DNA from: Streptomyces phaeoluteigriseus
GTDB taxonomy: Bacteria > Actinomycetota > Actinomycetes > Streptomycetales > Streptomycetaceae
NCBI RefSeq assembly: GCF_001896135.2
Contig: NZ_MPOH02000015.1
Coordinates: forward strand, 429,620-484,315
Length of the DNA stretch: 54,696 nucleotides
Reading direction: 5' to 3'
Position numbers and translations under genes: made by a program. Of the stretch, positions 1 through 8,991 are shown in pieces (position 1 is the stretch's first letter; every line of letters starts with the position of its first letter). The notes under the pieces were generated by a model. The model had not been told where the DNA came from. It saw only the letters and a program-made list of their open reading frames with translations, and did not search any database.

Positions 1-360
1 GGTGCCTCGCGCGGGGGCGGCAACCCGTCGTCGCGCTCGGGGTCCCGGCCGACCCCGGCCGGGCGGAACACGTCCTCCTCGCGCAACACCCGTTCCGGCA
101 GCGGCAGCAGACCCGGGCCGCGCAACGGGAACGGCCGGCCCGCGTCGCGGAACACGGGGACCGGGCGGCGGCCCGCCAATCCGCGGCTGCTGCGGCAGCG
201 ACTGTTCGTCTTCGTCGTCGTGACGCTGCTCGTGGCCCTCGGCATCGCGGTCGTCCAGGGCTGCCAGGGTGCGGCCCGGGGACTCGGCGGTGAGAACGGC
301 GTCGTACGGCATCAGCAGCAGGTGGAGCCGGACGTGCGGCAGCAGCGGTCCGGCGGATAG
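1..360 (+). CDS. C-terminal part of a single-pass membrane protein (5' end outside window)
   Basis: The frame is open from base 1 to a TAG at 358-360, giving 119 residues of a protein that begins upstream of the window. The first 60 or so visible residues are low-complexity and rich in Ser, Arg, Gly, Asn and Pro, like a cytoplasmic disordered linker. One hydrophobic segment follows at about residues 68-88 (core FVFVVVTLLVALGIAVV), then a Gly-Cys pair and a polar tail of about 30 residues. I do not recognise the family. A linker, one membrane helix and a short tail could be the end of an anchored enzyme such as a kinase, but nothing catalytic is visible. It converges on the next gene with a 12-base gap. 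Confidence 0.6.
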   Translation, partial: GASRGGGNPSSRSGSRPTPAGRNTSSSRNTRSGSGSRPGPRNGNGRPASRNTGTGRRPANPRLLRQRLFVFVVVTLLVALGIAVVQGCQGAARGLGGENGVVRHQQQVEPDVRQQRSGG

Positions 361-372
361 CCGGCCGGGTCG

Positions 373-1227
373 CTACAGCGGCGGACGACCCGTCGCGACC
401 GCGTAGAAGGCGACGGCCGCCGCGGCGCCCACGTTCAGCGAGTCGACGCCGTGGGACATGGGGATGCGGACCCATTCGTCGGCGGCGACCAGGGCCTGGG
501 TGGACAGGCCGCCGCTCTCCGCGCCGAGCATGAGGGCGACCCGGTCCATGGTGTGCGGGGCCGCCTGGTCGAGGCTGCTGGCCTTCTCGTCGGGGGTGAG
601 GGCGAGGAGCGTGAACCCGGCCTCGCGGACCAGGTCGAGGCCCTTCGGCCAGGTGTGCAGGCGGGCGTACGGCACGGAGAAGACCGCGCCCATCGAGACC
701 TTCACGCTGCGGCGGTAGAGGGGGTCGGCGCAGTCCGGGGAGAGCAGGACGGCGTCCATGCCGAGGGCCGCGGCCGAGCGGAAGATCGCGCCGACGTTCG
801 TGTGGTCGTTGACCGCTTCCATGATCACGACGCGGCGCGTGGAGTGCAGGATCTCCGTCGCGGTCGGGAGCGGCTTGCGCTGCATGGAGGCGAGGGCGCC
901 GCGGTGGACGTGGTAGCCGGTGACCCGCTCGGCCAGCTCCGGGCTGACGGCGTAGACCGGGGCCGGAAGCTCGTCGATGACGTCGCGCATGACGTCGACC
1001 CACTTGGACGACAGCAGCATCGAGCGCATCTCGTAGCCGGTTTCCTTGGCCCGTCTGATGACCTTCTCGCCCTCGGCGATGAACAGGCCCTCGGCGGGCT
1101 CGCGCCTGCGGCGCAGCTCCACGTCGGTCAGGCCGGTGTAGTCACGCAGGCGCGGGTCGTCGGGATCCTCAACGGTGATGAGATCGGCCACAGAGGTGAT
1201 ACTGCCTTGTCCTGAGTTCGGTGCCAA
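373..1227 (-). CDS. TrmH/SpoU family RNA 2'-O-methyltransferase
   Basis: A 284-residue protein with the SPOUT methyltransferase layout. An N-terminal substrate-binding part (about 1-115) contains the LFIAEGEKVIRRA segment. The C-terminal knot domain carries SpoU motif 1 (NVGAIFRSAAALG), motif 2 (LMLGAESGGLS) and motif 3 (DSLNVGAAAAVAFY). The family transfers a methyl group from S-adenosylmethionine to a ribose 2'-OH of rRNA or tRNA in the cytoplasm; the target nucleotide cannot be told from sequence. It lies 28 bases downstream of the siroheme-synthase-like gene on the same strand and may be read from its transcript. It is unrelated in position to the second TrmH gene at 53.8 kb. Length and motifs are complete. 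Confidence 0.9.
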   Translation of the reverse strand: MAPNSGQGSITSVADLITVEDPDDPRLRDYTGLTDVELRRRREPAEGLFIAEGEKVIRRAKETGYEMRSMLLSSKWVDVMRDVIDELPAPVYAVSPELAERVTGYHVHRGALASMQRKPLPTATEILHSTRRVVIMEAVNDHTNVGAIFRSAAALGMDAVLLSPDCADPLYRRSVKVSMGAVFSVPYARLHTWPKGLDLVREAGFTLLALTPDEKASSLDQAAPHTMDRVALMLGAESGGLSTQALVAADEWVRIPMSHGVDSLNVGAAAAVAFYAVATGRPPL

Positions 1228-1255
1228 CGGCTCGGCACGGGTCTGTTACCGGCGG

Positions 1256-2487
1256 TTACGCCGACGTTCGCGGGCCGACGGCGACGACCTCGCCGATGAC
1301 GATGACCGCCGGAGGCCTGACCTCCTGCGTCCGGACCGTCTCGGCGACCGTCTCCAGGGTGGCGTCGACGCGGCGCTGGGCCGCCGTCGTGCCCTCCTGG
1401 ACGAGGGCGACCGGGGTGTCGGCAGGCTTGCCGTGCGCGATCAGCGTCTCGGCGATCTTACCGATCTTGTCGACGCCCATCAGGACCACCAGCGTGCCGG
1501 TCAGCTTGGCGAGGGACGCCCAGTCGACCAGGGAGCGCTCGTCGTCGGGGGCGACATGGCCGCTGACCACGGTGAACTCATGGGCGACCCCGCGGTGGGT
1601 GACCGGGATGCCGGCCGCGCCCGGGACCGAGATGGAGCTGGAGATGCCGGGGACGACGGTGCACGCGATGCCTGCCTCGGCGAGGGCCTGGAGTTCCTCC
1701 ATGCCCCGGCCGAAGACGTACGGGTCGCCGCCCTTGAGCCGGACGACCGACTTCCCCTGTCTGGCGTGCTCGATCAGCGCGTTGTTGATGGCCTCCTGGG
1801 CCATGTAGCGCCCGTACGGGATCTTCGCCGCGTCGATCACCTCGACGTGCGGCGGGAGTTCGGCGAGGAGGTCGCGCGGGCCGAGGCGGTCCGCGATGAC
1901 GACGTCCGCCTCGGCGAGCAGGCGGCGGCCGCGGACGTGATCAGGTCCGGGTCGCCGGGACCGCCGCCGACGAGGGCGACGCCCGCGGTACGGGTGCGGT
2001 GATGGGGGGCGACGAGGGTGCCGTCGCGCAGGCCCTCGACCACGGCGTCCCGGACAGCGGCGGTGTGACGGGGGTCGCGGCCCTTGGCGTCCGTGGTGAG
2101 TACGGCGACGGTGACGCCCTCGCTGTGGCCCGTCGCGGGGGTCCAGGCGGTGGCCGCGTCGGCGTTGTCGGAGCGTACGCACCACACGCGGTGGCGCTCC
2201 GCCTCGGCGGAGGCGGCGGCGTTGGCGTCGGGGTCACTGGTGGCGATCAGGGCGTACCAGGCGTCGGCGAGGTCGCCGAGGGTGTAGACCCGCCGCTCCC
2301 AGGTGATCTCGCCCGCGTCCGCCATCGCCTCCACGGAGGGGGTCGCCTCGGGCGATACGAGGAGGACGTCCGCGCCCGCGGCGATCAGGGCCGGCAGGCG
2401 TCGTTGGGCGACCTGGCCGCCGCCGATGACGACCACACGGCGGCCGGTGAGGCGGAGGCCTACGGGGTAGGCGGGGTGTTCGGCCAT
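1256..2487 (-). CDS. cysG: uroporphyrinogen-III C-methyltransferase / siroheme synthase (CysG-type), frameshifted
   Basis: This is a two-domain protein of about 410 residues once repaired. The N-terminal part (about 1-150) is the precorrin-2 dehydrogenase/ferrochelatase-type NAD-binding domain with GGGQVAQRR. The C-terminal part is the SAM-dependent uroporphyrinogen-III methyltransferase, with VGGGPGDPDLIT, GGDPYVFGRG and VVPGISSSISVPGAAG. It makes precorrin-2/siroheme, the branch point to cobalamin, which fits the cobT and cobL neighbours. The frame breaks at about 1936: after GDPDLIT the reading passes to another frame (VRGRRLLAEADVV). One missing base restores continuity (ACGTCC instead of an expected ACGGTCC on the coding strand), and 1232 bases plus one is exactly 411 codons. 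The start is ATG 2487 behind GAGGAG. Assembly error is likelier than loss of function. Confidence 0.85.
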
Positions 2488-2627
2488 GAGGGGCGGCTCC
2501 TCGAACGAGCGGGGTGGGCGCTGCGGCTCTGGAGCAGCCCTGACGTGCGGATTTTAGAGGTGCGTTCAGCCTACGGCGGGGGGGGGCGGATGCAGGAGCG
2601 CATGTCCCCCGACCCCGGAGGCGTTTT

Positions 2628-5600
2628 CTACTTCTCGGTCACGCCCGCCGAGTCGAACGTGGCCACCTCGTGCATCGCCCGCGCCGTGCTCTGGACCAGC
2701 GGGAGGGCCAGCAGGGCGCCGGTGCCCTCGCCCAGGCGCAGGTCGAGGTCGACCAGGGGGCGCAGGCCCAGCTTGTTGAGGGCGGCGACATGGCCCGGTT
2801 CGGCGCTGCGGTGGCCCGCGATGCAGGCCGCGAGGACCTCGGGCGCGATCGCGCGGGCGACCAGGGCCGCGGCTCCGGCGCTCACACCGTCCAGGATCAC
2901 GGGCGTACGCAGGGACGCGCCGCCCAGCAGGAGGCCGACCATCGCCGCGTGCTCGAAGCCGCCGACGGCCGCGAGGACGCCGATGGGGTCGGCCGGGTCC
3001 GGCTGGTGGACCTCCAGGGCGCGGCGGACGACCTCGGTCTTGCGGGCGAGGGTCTCGTCGTTGATGCCGGTGCCGCGGCCGGTGACCTCGGCCGGGTCGG
3101 CGCCCGTGAAGACCGAGATGAGGGCCGCGGACGCGGTGGTGTTCGCGATGCCCATCTCACCCGTGAGAAGCGCCTTGTTGCCGGCCGCCACCAGGTCGCG
3201 GGCCGTCTCGATGCCGACCTCGATGGCCTGCTTGGCCTCCTCGCGGGACATCGCGGGGCCCGTCGTCATGTCGGACGTGCCCGCGCGGACCTTGCGCGGC
3301 AGCAGGCCGGGAGTCGCGGGGAGGTCGGCCACGACGCCGACGTCCACGACGCAGACCTCGGCGCCCACCTGGTTCGCGAAGGCGTTGCAGACCGCGCCGC
3401 CGCCCAGGAAGTTGGCCACCATCTGCGCGGTGACCTCCTGCGGCCAGGGGGTGACGCCCTGGGCGTGCACCCCGTGGTCGCCGGCGAAGATCGCGACGGC
3501 CGCGGGCTCCGGGATCGGCGGCGGGCACTGGCGGGACAGGCCGGACAACTGCGCGGAGATGATCTCCAGCATGCCGAGCGCGCCGGCCGGCTTGGTCATG
3601 CGCTTCTGCCGCTCCCAGGCCTCGCCGAGCGCCTTGGCGTCCAGCGGGCGGATGCCGGCGACGGTCTCGGCGAGCAGGTCGTGCGGGTCCTCGCCGGGCA
3701 GCGCGCGACGGCCGTACGTCTCCTCGTGGACGACCCACGACAGGGGGCGGCGCTTGGCCCAGCCGGCCTGCATCAGCTCGGGCTCGTCCGGGAACTCGTC
3801 GACGTAGCCGACGCAGAGGTAGGCGACGACGTCGAGGTGCTCGGGCAGGCCGAGGGCGCGGACCATCTCGCGCTCGTCGAAGAAGCTGACCCAGCCGACG
3901 CCGAGACCCTCGGCGCGGGCGGCGAGCCACAGGTTCTCGACGGCGAGCGCGGAGGAGTACGGCGCCATCTGGGGCTGGGTGTGCCGGCCGAGGGTGTGCC
4001 GGCCGCCGCGGGTCGGGTCGGCGGTGACGACGATGTTCACCGGGGTGTCGAGGATGGCCTCGATCTTCAGTTCCTTGAACTGCTTCGCCCGGCCCTTGGG
4101 CAGGGACTTCGCGTAGGCGTCCCGCTGCCGCATCGCCAGTTCGTGCATCGCGCGCCTGGTGTCGGCGGAGCGGATCACGACGAAGTCCCAGGGCTGCGAA
4201 TGGCCGACGGAGGGCGCGGTGTGGGCTGCCTCCAGGACCCGCAGCAGCACCTCGTGCGGGATGGGGTCGCTGCGGAAGCCGTTGCGGATGTCCCGGCGCT
4301 CGCGCATGACCTTCAGGACGGCCTCGCGCTCGGCGTCGGCGTACGCGGGGGCGGCCGGGCCGGTGGACTCCCGTACCTCTTCCACGACGGCCGTGCCTTC
4401 TTCCTGGTCGGCGGCCCTGGTGTCCAGGTCCTCCGGGTTCTGTGCGACGTTCGGGTCGCTCTGCTCGAACTCACGCTCGCCCGGCGTCCCGGCCCGCGCT
4501 TCCGGGGCGGCGGAGTCCGCTTCGCGGGGGGCGGGGATGTCCGCCGACCGGGGCGGCGGGGGCGGCGCGACCGGGGTGGTCCCGGGCGCGGGTCGCGGTG
4601 GGGACCGCGGCGAAGGCGTCCGCCGTCGGTTCCGGCTGGGCCGCTTCCTCGGCCGCCGCTGCGGGGACGGGGGCGGCGGGCATGTCCGGCGCGGGCTGGG
4701 TGGGGTGGACTCCGGGCGCGGGGTACGGCTCGAACTCGGGCTCGTGCTCGTGCTCGGTGGGCAGGGCGCTTTGTACGGGCTCGGCGGGCTCGGCGGGCGA
4801 TTCCACCGGCGCCGTTTCCGCGGCGGGCAGTTCCGCCGTCGGCTGCTGGGGGGCTGCCTGCTCGGGCTCCGGCTGGTCGTCCGGCTGGTGGAGGGCCATG
4901 GGTTCGGCGGCGGGGGCCTCGGGTTCCGGGGCCGGGACTCCGGCAGCCGGGAACGCCTGTGCGGGCGCGATGATCTCCGGAGCGGGAGCGGGAGCCTCCG
5001 GAGCGGGAGCGGGAGCCTCCGGGGCCGGTGCCTCGGCCGCGTCCTCCGACGCCTTGGCTGCGACCTCCGGCTGGGGGGCGGTGACCTCCGGCTGGGGGGC
5101 AGTGACCTCCGGCTGGGGGGCACTGACTTCCGGCTCGGGGGCACTGACTTCCGGCTCGGGGGCACTGGCCTCCGGCTGGGGGGCAGTGGCCTCCGGCTCG
5201 GGGGCAGTGGCCTCCGGCTCGGGGGCAGTGGCCTCCGGCTCGGGCAGCGCGGGGGCCACTTCGTGTGCGGGCGCGGGCGCCGTCGCTGCCGGAGCGGCGG
5301 GCGCCTCGGCCGTGGGCGCCTCGGCCGTGGGCGCCACCCCGTACTCGGGTGCCTGGCCCGGATCGGGAGCGGCCTGCGGGACGACCGGCGGAAGGTCAGC
5401 TTCCGGAGCGTGCACGGCTACGGCCTCGGGCGTGGGCACACCGGCGGGCTCCTGCGCCTGTACGGGGTCCGGCGCCGGGGCGGCCCCGGGAGTCTCGGCA
5501 GTGACGGGTACGGCGGCTGCCGGAGCCTCCGGGGTCTGCGCCCCCTCGGCGACGGGCGCCTCGGGGATCGCGGTCGGCGCCGGAGCCTCGGGGGCCTGGA

Positions 5601-6527
5601 CCGCCTCCGGGGCGGGCACGTCCGCGGGCATCTCCACGGGCTCCTCGGCCGCCTCGACTGCGGGCGCCGGTACCCCTTCGGCGGCGATCGCGTCCGTGTC
5701 GGGGGCGGGCGTGGCATCGGGCGCCGCGGTCTCCCGCACGGGCTCGGGGATCTGTGCCACCGGCTCGGGGCCCGGTCCGGGCACGACACCGGCGGGTTCG
5801 GCCGGGACCGCCGGTCCCGTCGCCTCGGCGCCCTCACCGGCGTACGCGGGCTCGGCCGCCTCGGGTGCCAGGGGCGTCTGCGTGAGGATCCCCGGCTGCG
5901 GCGCACCCGTGTCCGTGTCCGGGTGGGCCATGACCGCCTGGGCCGCGCCCCTCTGCTCGGGCTGCTGCTGGGCCGCCGGAACAACCGTTTCCGCAGGGGC
6001 CGCCCCGGCAGCGACCGGCGCCTCTACGGCCGCCTGGGCGCCCCAGGGTGCCGCGCTCTGCGGAGGCATCTCGCGCAGGTGCTGGGCGTCGAGGTACTCG
6101 GTTCCGGACGTGGGCGTGCCCGGGTGCCGTACCGGCGCGCCCGCGGGACCGCGGTCGGCGAGGGAGCGGACCGGGCTCGCGGAGGTGTCGGGGATGGGCG
6201 GGCCGAGGTGCAGGGGGCGGCGCGTGCCGCGGGCGGCACCGACGGGTTCGGGAGGCGGACGGCGCTGAGGTCTACGGAACCGCTGTCGCGGCCCGCCGTC
6301 TCGTGCGGGCCGGGTTCGTGCACCGCCTCGACCACCGGCTCCGGGGCGGGCGGCGCGACTTCGTTGCCCCAGGCGCTCTGGGCGCCGGGCAGCAGCAACA
6401 GGTCTTCGTCCTCGGCGGTGGTCTCGGAGAGGTAGGTGTACGCGCCGGGCGCGGGGACGCCCTGCTGATCCACCATGCCTGTGCTCTCCGGCAGTCCCTC
6501 GCCCGGGCCCTGGCCGGTGTCGGTCAT
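2628..6527 (-). CDS. cobT: BluB-CobT fusion with a very long Pro/Glu/Ala-rich N-terminus, frameshifted twice
   Basis: The repaired protein is about 1300 residues. The last 350 or so are nicotinate-nucleotide:5,6-dimethylbenzimidazole phosphoribosyltransferase (CobT), with FAGDHGVHAQGVTPWP and the catalytic-Glu segment RLGEGTGALLA. Before it, from about 4345 down to 3650, lies a BluB-type flavin-dependent dimethylbenzimidazole synthase (SVGHSQPWDFVVIRS). One polypeptide would thus make and activate the lower ligand of cobalamin. Some 600-650 residues ahead of BluB are a disordered PEP/APA-rich tract with heptad-length repeats. The start is ATG 6527 (MTDTGQGPGEG) behind GAGGGG. Frame breaks lie at about 6249 (one base missing, CCCGAAC for CCCGGAAC) and about 4590 (two C lost from a run, or one base gained). 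Both enzyme domains are intact in one frame from about 4580 to the stop. Confidence 0.85.
5062..5246 (-). repeat. 21-bp tandem repeat encoding a 7-residue [E/Q]PE[A/V][T/S]AP motif
   Basis: About nine tandem 21-base units sit inside the N-terminal tract of the bluB-cobT gene. In frame they encode EPEATAP, QPEASAP, EPEVSAP and QPEVTAP variants. The units differ at only a few bases, so copy number could easily change. A second short periodicity (APAPE units) lies just beside it at about 4979-5020. Confidence 0.85.
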
Positions 6528-6651
6528 GCGTACCCCTCGCCCATCGGTTAGTGCTCCTACGACCAGCTCACCCGGAACGGCGCACCGACCGCCCCGTAGT
6601 GAAGAACGAGCGTCCGCGCCCAGCGGCACGAACGACCCGCACGAAAAAGAC

Positions 6652-6676
6652 GACAAAGCCATTCAGTGGCATTGTC
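6652..6676 (-). terminator. intrinsic-type terminator or attenuator hairpin with T-tract
   Basis: On the minus strand GACAA-t-GCCA-ctgaa-TGGC-t-TTGTC forms a 9-bp stem with one internal mismatch. It is followed within three bases by a TCTTTTT tract, which is rare in such GC-rich DNA. It lies about 220 bases after the cobL stop and about 115 bases before the bluB-cobT start. It could therefore end cobL transcripts or act as an attenuator in the bluB-cobT leader. Confidence 0.6.
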
Positions 6677-6774
6677 GCGGTCGTTGCCGCGTCGCGACAG
6701 CTTGATCCGCGACGCTCCGCTGTGGACTGCGCCACGTTGCGCGCCCTCAGGTTCTGCCGTACCACACCCACCCC

Positions 6775-6790
6775 AAAACGGATGCGTTTT
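6775..6790. promoter_or_regulatory. candidate operator dyad AAAACG-N4-CGTTTT
   Basis: A perfect 6+6 inverted repeat with a 4-base spacer lies in the intergenic region upstream of bluB-cobT. Its A/T runs stand out from the surrounding GC-rich sequence. No regulator family is recognised for it. Confidence 0.3.
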
Positions 6791-6846
6791 CCGGACATTG
6801 ACCGACGAAAAGCCGGGCGACCGGATGCGGTACGACGATCGGCCAG

Positions 6847-6864
6847 CCTACCGCGCGCGGTAGG
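6847..6864 (-). terminator. hairpin terminator after cobL
   Basis: The perfect palindrome CCTACC-gcgcgc-GGTAGG starts about 30 bases after the cobL stop codon on its transcript. There is no U-tract, as is usual for streptomycete terminators. Confidence 0.55.
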
Positions 6865-6894
6865 ACAACAGGATCACGGGGAGGGCAAACCGGG

Positions 6895-8112
6895 TCAGGC
6901 CGACCGGTCCGGCAGAACCCCGCTGAGCAGGAACGCCACGCTCCGTTCCGTCTCCGTCCAGACCCGGGTGTCGAGTTCGACGGACTGAACGAGGGCGCAC
7001 TCGACGCGGTATCCGTGCTCGGTCAGGTCGCGGCCGACGAGTTCGGCGGCGTCGCGGGTCATGGCGTGGGTGACGATCCGCTGCGGGCGGCGGTCGGCGA
7101 CCGCGGAGACCACGGCCGCTCCCCCGCCGGCGACGCGGACGACGTCCGGTTCGGGCAGGTCCTCCAAAACGTGCGGGGCGGTGCCGCGGACGATCTGGAG
7201 CTGCACGCCGAAGCGGCGCGCGGCGGCGTCGGTACGGGCGCACGCCTCCATGGCGCGGTCCACGGCGATGACGGCCGCTCCGGCCCGCGCGGCCTCGGTC
7301 GCGAAGGCGCCGCTGCCGCAGCCGATGTCCCAGACGAGGTCGCCGACCCGTGGTCCCAGACGGGCGAGTTGGGCGGCCCGGAGCAGTTCGGCCTCCCCCT
7401 CGCCCAGTCCGCCGCCGTACTCACCGGCGGGCAGGGTCCAGCCGCGTGGGCCGGTTCCCGGGTCGCGGCCGGCGATCCAGCCGCCGTCGCTCGACGGCGG
7501 CACGCCCGCGGTGCCGCCGATGACGATGACGACGTTGGGGTCGCGCCAGGCGTGGTCGGCGGCCTTCTCGGAGGTGACGACGCTGATCTGTTCGCGGTCG
7601 GTGCCGAGTTCCTCGCAGACGACGAAGGTCCGGTGGACGCCCTCCATGAGCAGGCCCAGTTCGGCGGGGCCGGCGCCGGGCGAGGTGAGGACGGCGACCT
7701 TGGTGTGGGCCCGGCACACGTTCACCGCGCGGCGCAGGGTGCGTCGGTGGGCGACGGTCACCTCGGCGTCGTCCCAGGGCATGCCGGCCCGGGCGAACGC
7801 GGCGGCCACGGAGGAGACGGCCGGGACGACCTCGACCTCCAGGCCGAACTCGGGTGCGCGCAGGGTGCGTACGACGCCGAAGAAGCCGGGGTCGCCGTCG
7901 GCGAGGACGACCGCCGAGCCGCGGTGGCCGGCGATGCGGCGGGCGGCGAGGGCGACGCTGCCGAGGCGGATGCGCTCGGCGGCGGGGGGCACCTCGGGCA
8001 GCGCCAGGTGGTGGGCGGCACCGGCCACGAGGGTGGCGGCGCCCAGGGCCGAACGGGCGGCGGCGGTCAGCGGCGAGCCGTCCCAGCCGATCACCGTGAC
8101 GCGGTCGGCCAT
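6895..8112 (-). CDS. cobL: precorrin-6Y C5,15-methyltransferase (decarboxylating), CbiE-CbiT fusion
   Basis: A 405-residue two-domain enzyme of the aerobic cobalamin pathway. Residues 1 to about 205 form a tetrapyrrole (CbiE-like) methylase with LADGDPGFFGVVR and VVPAVSSVAAAFARAG. From about 215 onward is the CbiT-like Rossmann methyltransferase with GEYGGGLGEGE, the SAM-binding segment LVWDIGCGSGAFATEAA and VRVAGGGAAVV. It methylates C5 and C15 of the corrin ring and decarboxylates the C12 acetate side chain, using SAM in the cytoplasm. Length is typical and both active regions are intact. It is a single-gene unit, separated from bluB-cobT by terminator-like hairpins. Confidence 0.92.
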   Translation of the reverse strand: MADRVTVIGWDGSPLTAAARSALGAATLVAGAAHHLALPEVPPAAERIRLGSVALAARRIAGHRGSAVVLADGDPGFFGVVRTLRAPEFGLEVEVVPAVSSVAAAFARAGMPWDDAEVTVAHRRTLRRAVNVCRAHTKVAVLTSPGAGPAELGLLMEGVHRTFVVCEELGTDREQISVVTSEKAADHAWRDPNVVIVIGGTAGVPPSSDGGWIAGRDPGTGPRGWTLPAGEYGGGLGEGEAELLRAAQLARLGPRVGDLVWDIGCGSGAFATEAARAGAAVIAVDRAMEACARTDAAARRFGVQLQIVRGTAPHVLEDLPEPDVVRVAGGGAAVVSAVADRRPQRIVTHAMTRDAAELVGRDLTEHGYRVECALVQSVELDTRVWTETERSVAFLLSGVLPDRSA

Positions 8113-8207
8113 CGTCGTCAGTCTCCCGTGGGTCTACGCGGCTGGCGGGCTTGGTGAGAGTACCTGGTCGCGCGGGGCCGGGCGGGGGCGGTGCGGTGAC
8201 CCCGGGG

Positions 8208-8846
8208 TCAGTTCCAGTCGGCGTACGACGGGTAGCCGCCGCTCTCCGTGAGGTGCTCCCCGGCGCCCTCGATGTCCTCCGGGAGCAGGCTCCACACGAT
8301 GAAGTCGGTGCGCGCCTCGCTCCAGGTGCCGTCGTCGGCGCGGACGCGGGCTATGCAGGCGCCGCGCAGGACGCCCTCGCTGATACAGCCGATCTTCTGG
8401 GCGACCTGCTGCGAGGCGGTGTTGTCGGCGGCCGTGCGCAGCTCGATGCGTTCGAGTTTCTGGTCGGTGAGCAGCCACTGGGCGGTGGCGAGCGCGGCCT
8501 CGGAGGCATAGCCCTCGCCGCGGGCCCAGGGGGCGATGATGTACGACAGTTCGGTGGACCGTACGTGCCAGTTGGTCTTGCCGAGCTGGATGACGCCGAC
8601 GAGCCGCTGGGTGAGGAACTCGGTGACGGCGAGGTCGAGTCCGCGTCCGGACGCGCGTTGGGCGGGGGCGTACTCGGAGATCCAGGTGCGGGCGTCGCGC
8701 GCGGTGAAGGGGTGGGGGACGGAGGTCCAGGCCGTGACCTGCTCGTCGTTCATCATCTCGGCCAGGGCGGGTACGTCGTCCTCGTCGAGGGGACGCAGCA
8801 CCAACCGCTCCGTGCTGATGGAGATGCTGGGGAAGGTGCTCGTCAT
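8208..8846 (-). CDS. GNAT family N-acetyltransferase (RimJ/RimL-like)
   Basis: A 212-residue protein starting at ATG 8846, chosen because GGAG lies eight to ten bases upstream and the recognisable fold begins at once (ISTERLVLRPLDEDDVPAL). The acetyl-CoA binding region is the segment around APWARGEGYASEAALATAQWLL, followed by IELRTAADNTASQQVAQKIGC. The pattern is that of RimJ/RimL-type enzymes that acetylate protein N-termini or small amines. The substrate is not predictable. It is transcribed in the same direction as cobL, 95 bases upstream of it. An in-frame extension to 8948 exists but has no homologous look. Confidence 0.85.
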   Translation of the reverse strand: MTSTFPSISISTERLVLRPLDEDDVPALAEMMNDEQVTAWTSVPHPFTARDARTWISEYAPAQRASGRGLDLAVTEFLTQRLVGVIQLGKTNWHVRSTELSYIIAPWARGEGYASEAALATAQWLLTDQKLERIELRTAADNTASQQVAQKIGCISEGVLRGACIARVRADDGTWSEARTDFIVWSLLPEDIEGAGEHLTESGGYPSYADWN

Positions 8847-8991
8847 GCGCCGCTCCGTAACCTTCGAAACCGTCAGGGTCCGACCTGGCTGACCGTCAGG
8901 CCCGCTGAGCTGTTCAGCATGCAGCATGGAAGCACCGGGTCGCACCACGGGGTCCGCACCTGCCGAAGGCGCGGACGTGGTGCGCGCGGGG

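Larger units (their letters stand above)
6528..6894. other. intergenic region between cobL and bluB-cobT
   Basis: These 367 bases contain no convincing gene. They hold two hairpins listed separately and a dyad at 6775-6790. The ribosome binding site of bluB-cobT (GAGGGG) is at the low-coordinate end. No -35/-10 pair could be assigned with confidence, and no cobalamin riboswitch was found. Confidence 0.6.

Noticed and set aside
2..223. Small Arg/Pro-rich protein in the second frame at the window start.
   Set aside because: The first frame is open across it, contains a plausible transmembrane helix and ends cleanly at 360. The second frame is a GC-rich shadow.
5062..5246. CRISPR-like array, since short units repeat regularly.
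   Set aside because: Units are directly adjacent without unique spacers, and they encode an in-frame heptapeptide repeat of the bluB-cobT protein.
6528..6894. Possible cobalamin riboswitch upstream of bluB-cobT, because GCCACTG occurs on the minus strand.
   Set aside because: The other conserved blocks (GGGAAGG-like stretch, B12-box core, GGTGNAA region) are absent. The GCCACTG bases belong to a simple hairpin with a T-tract.
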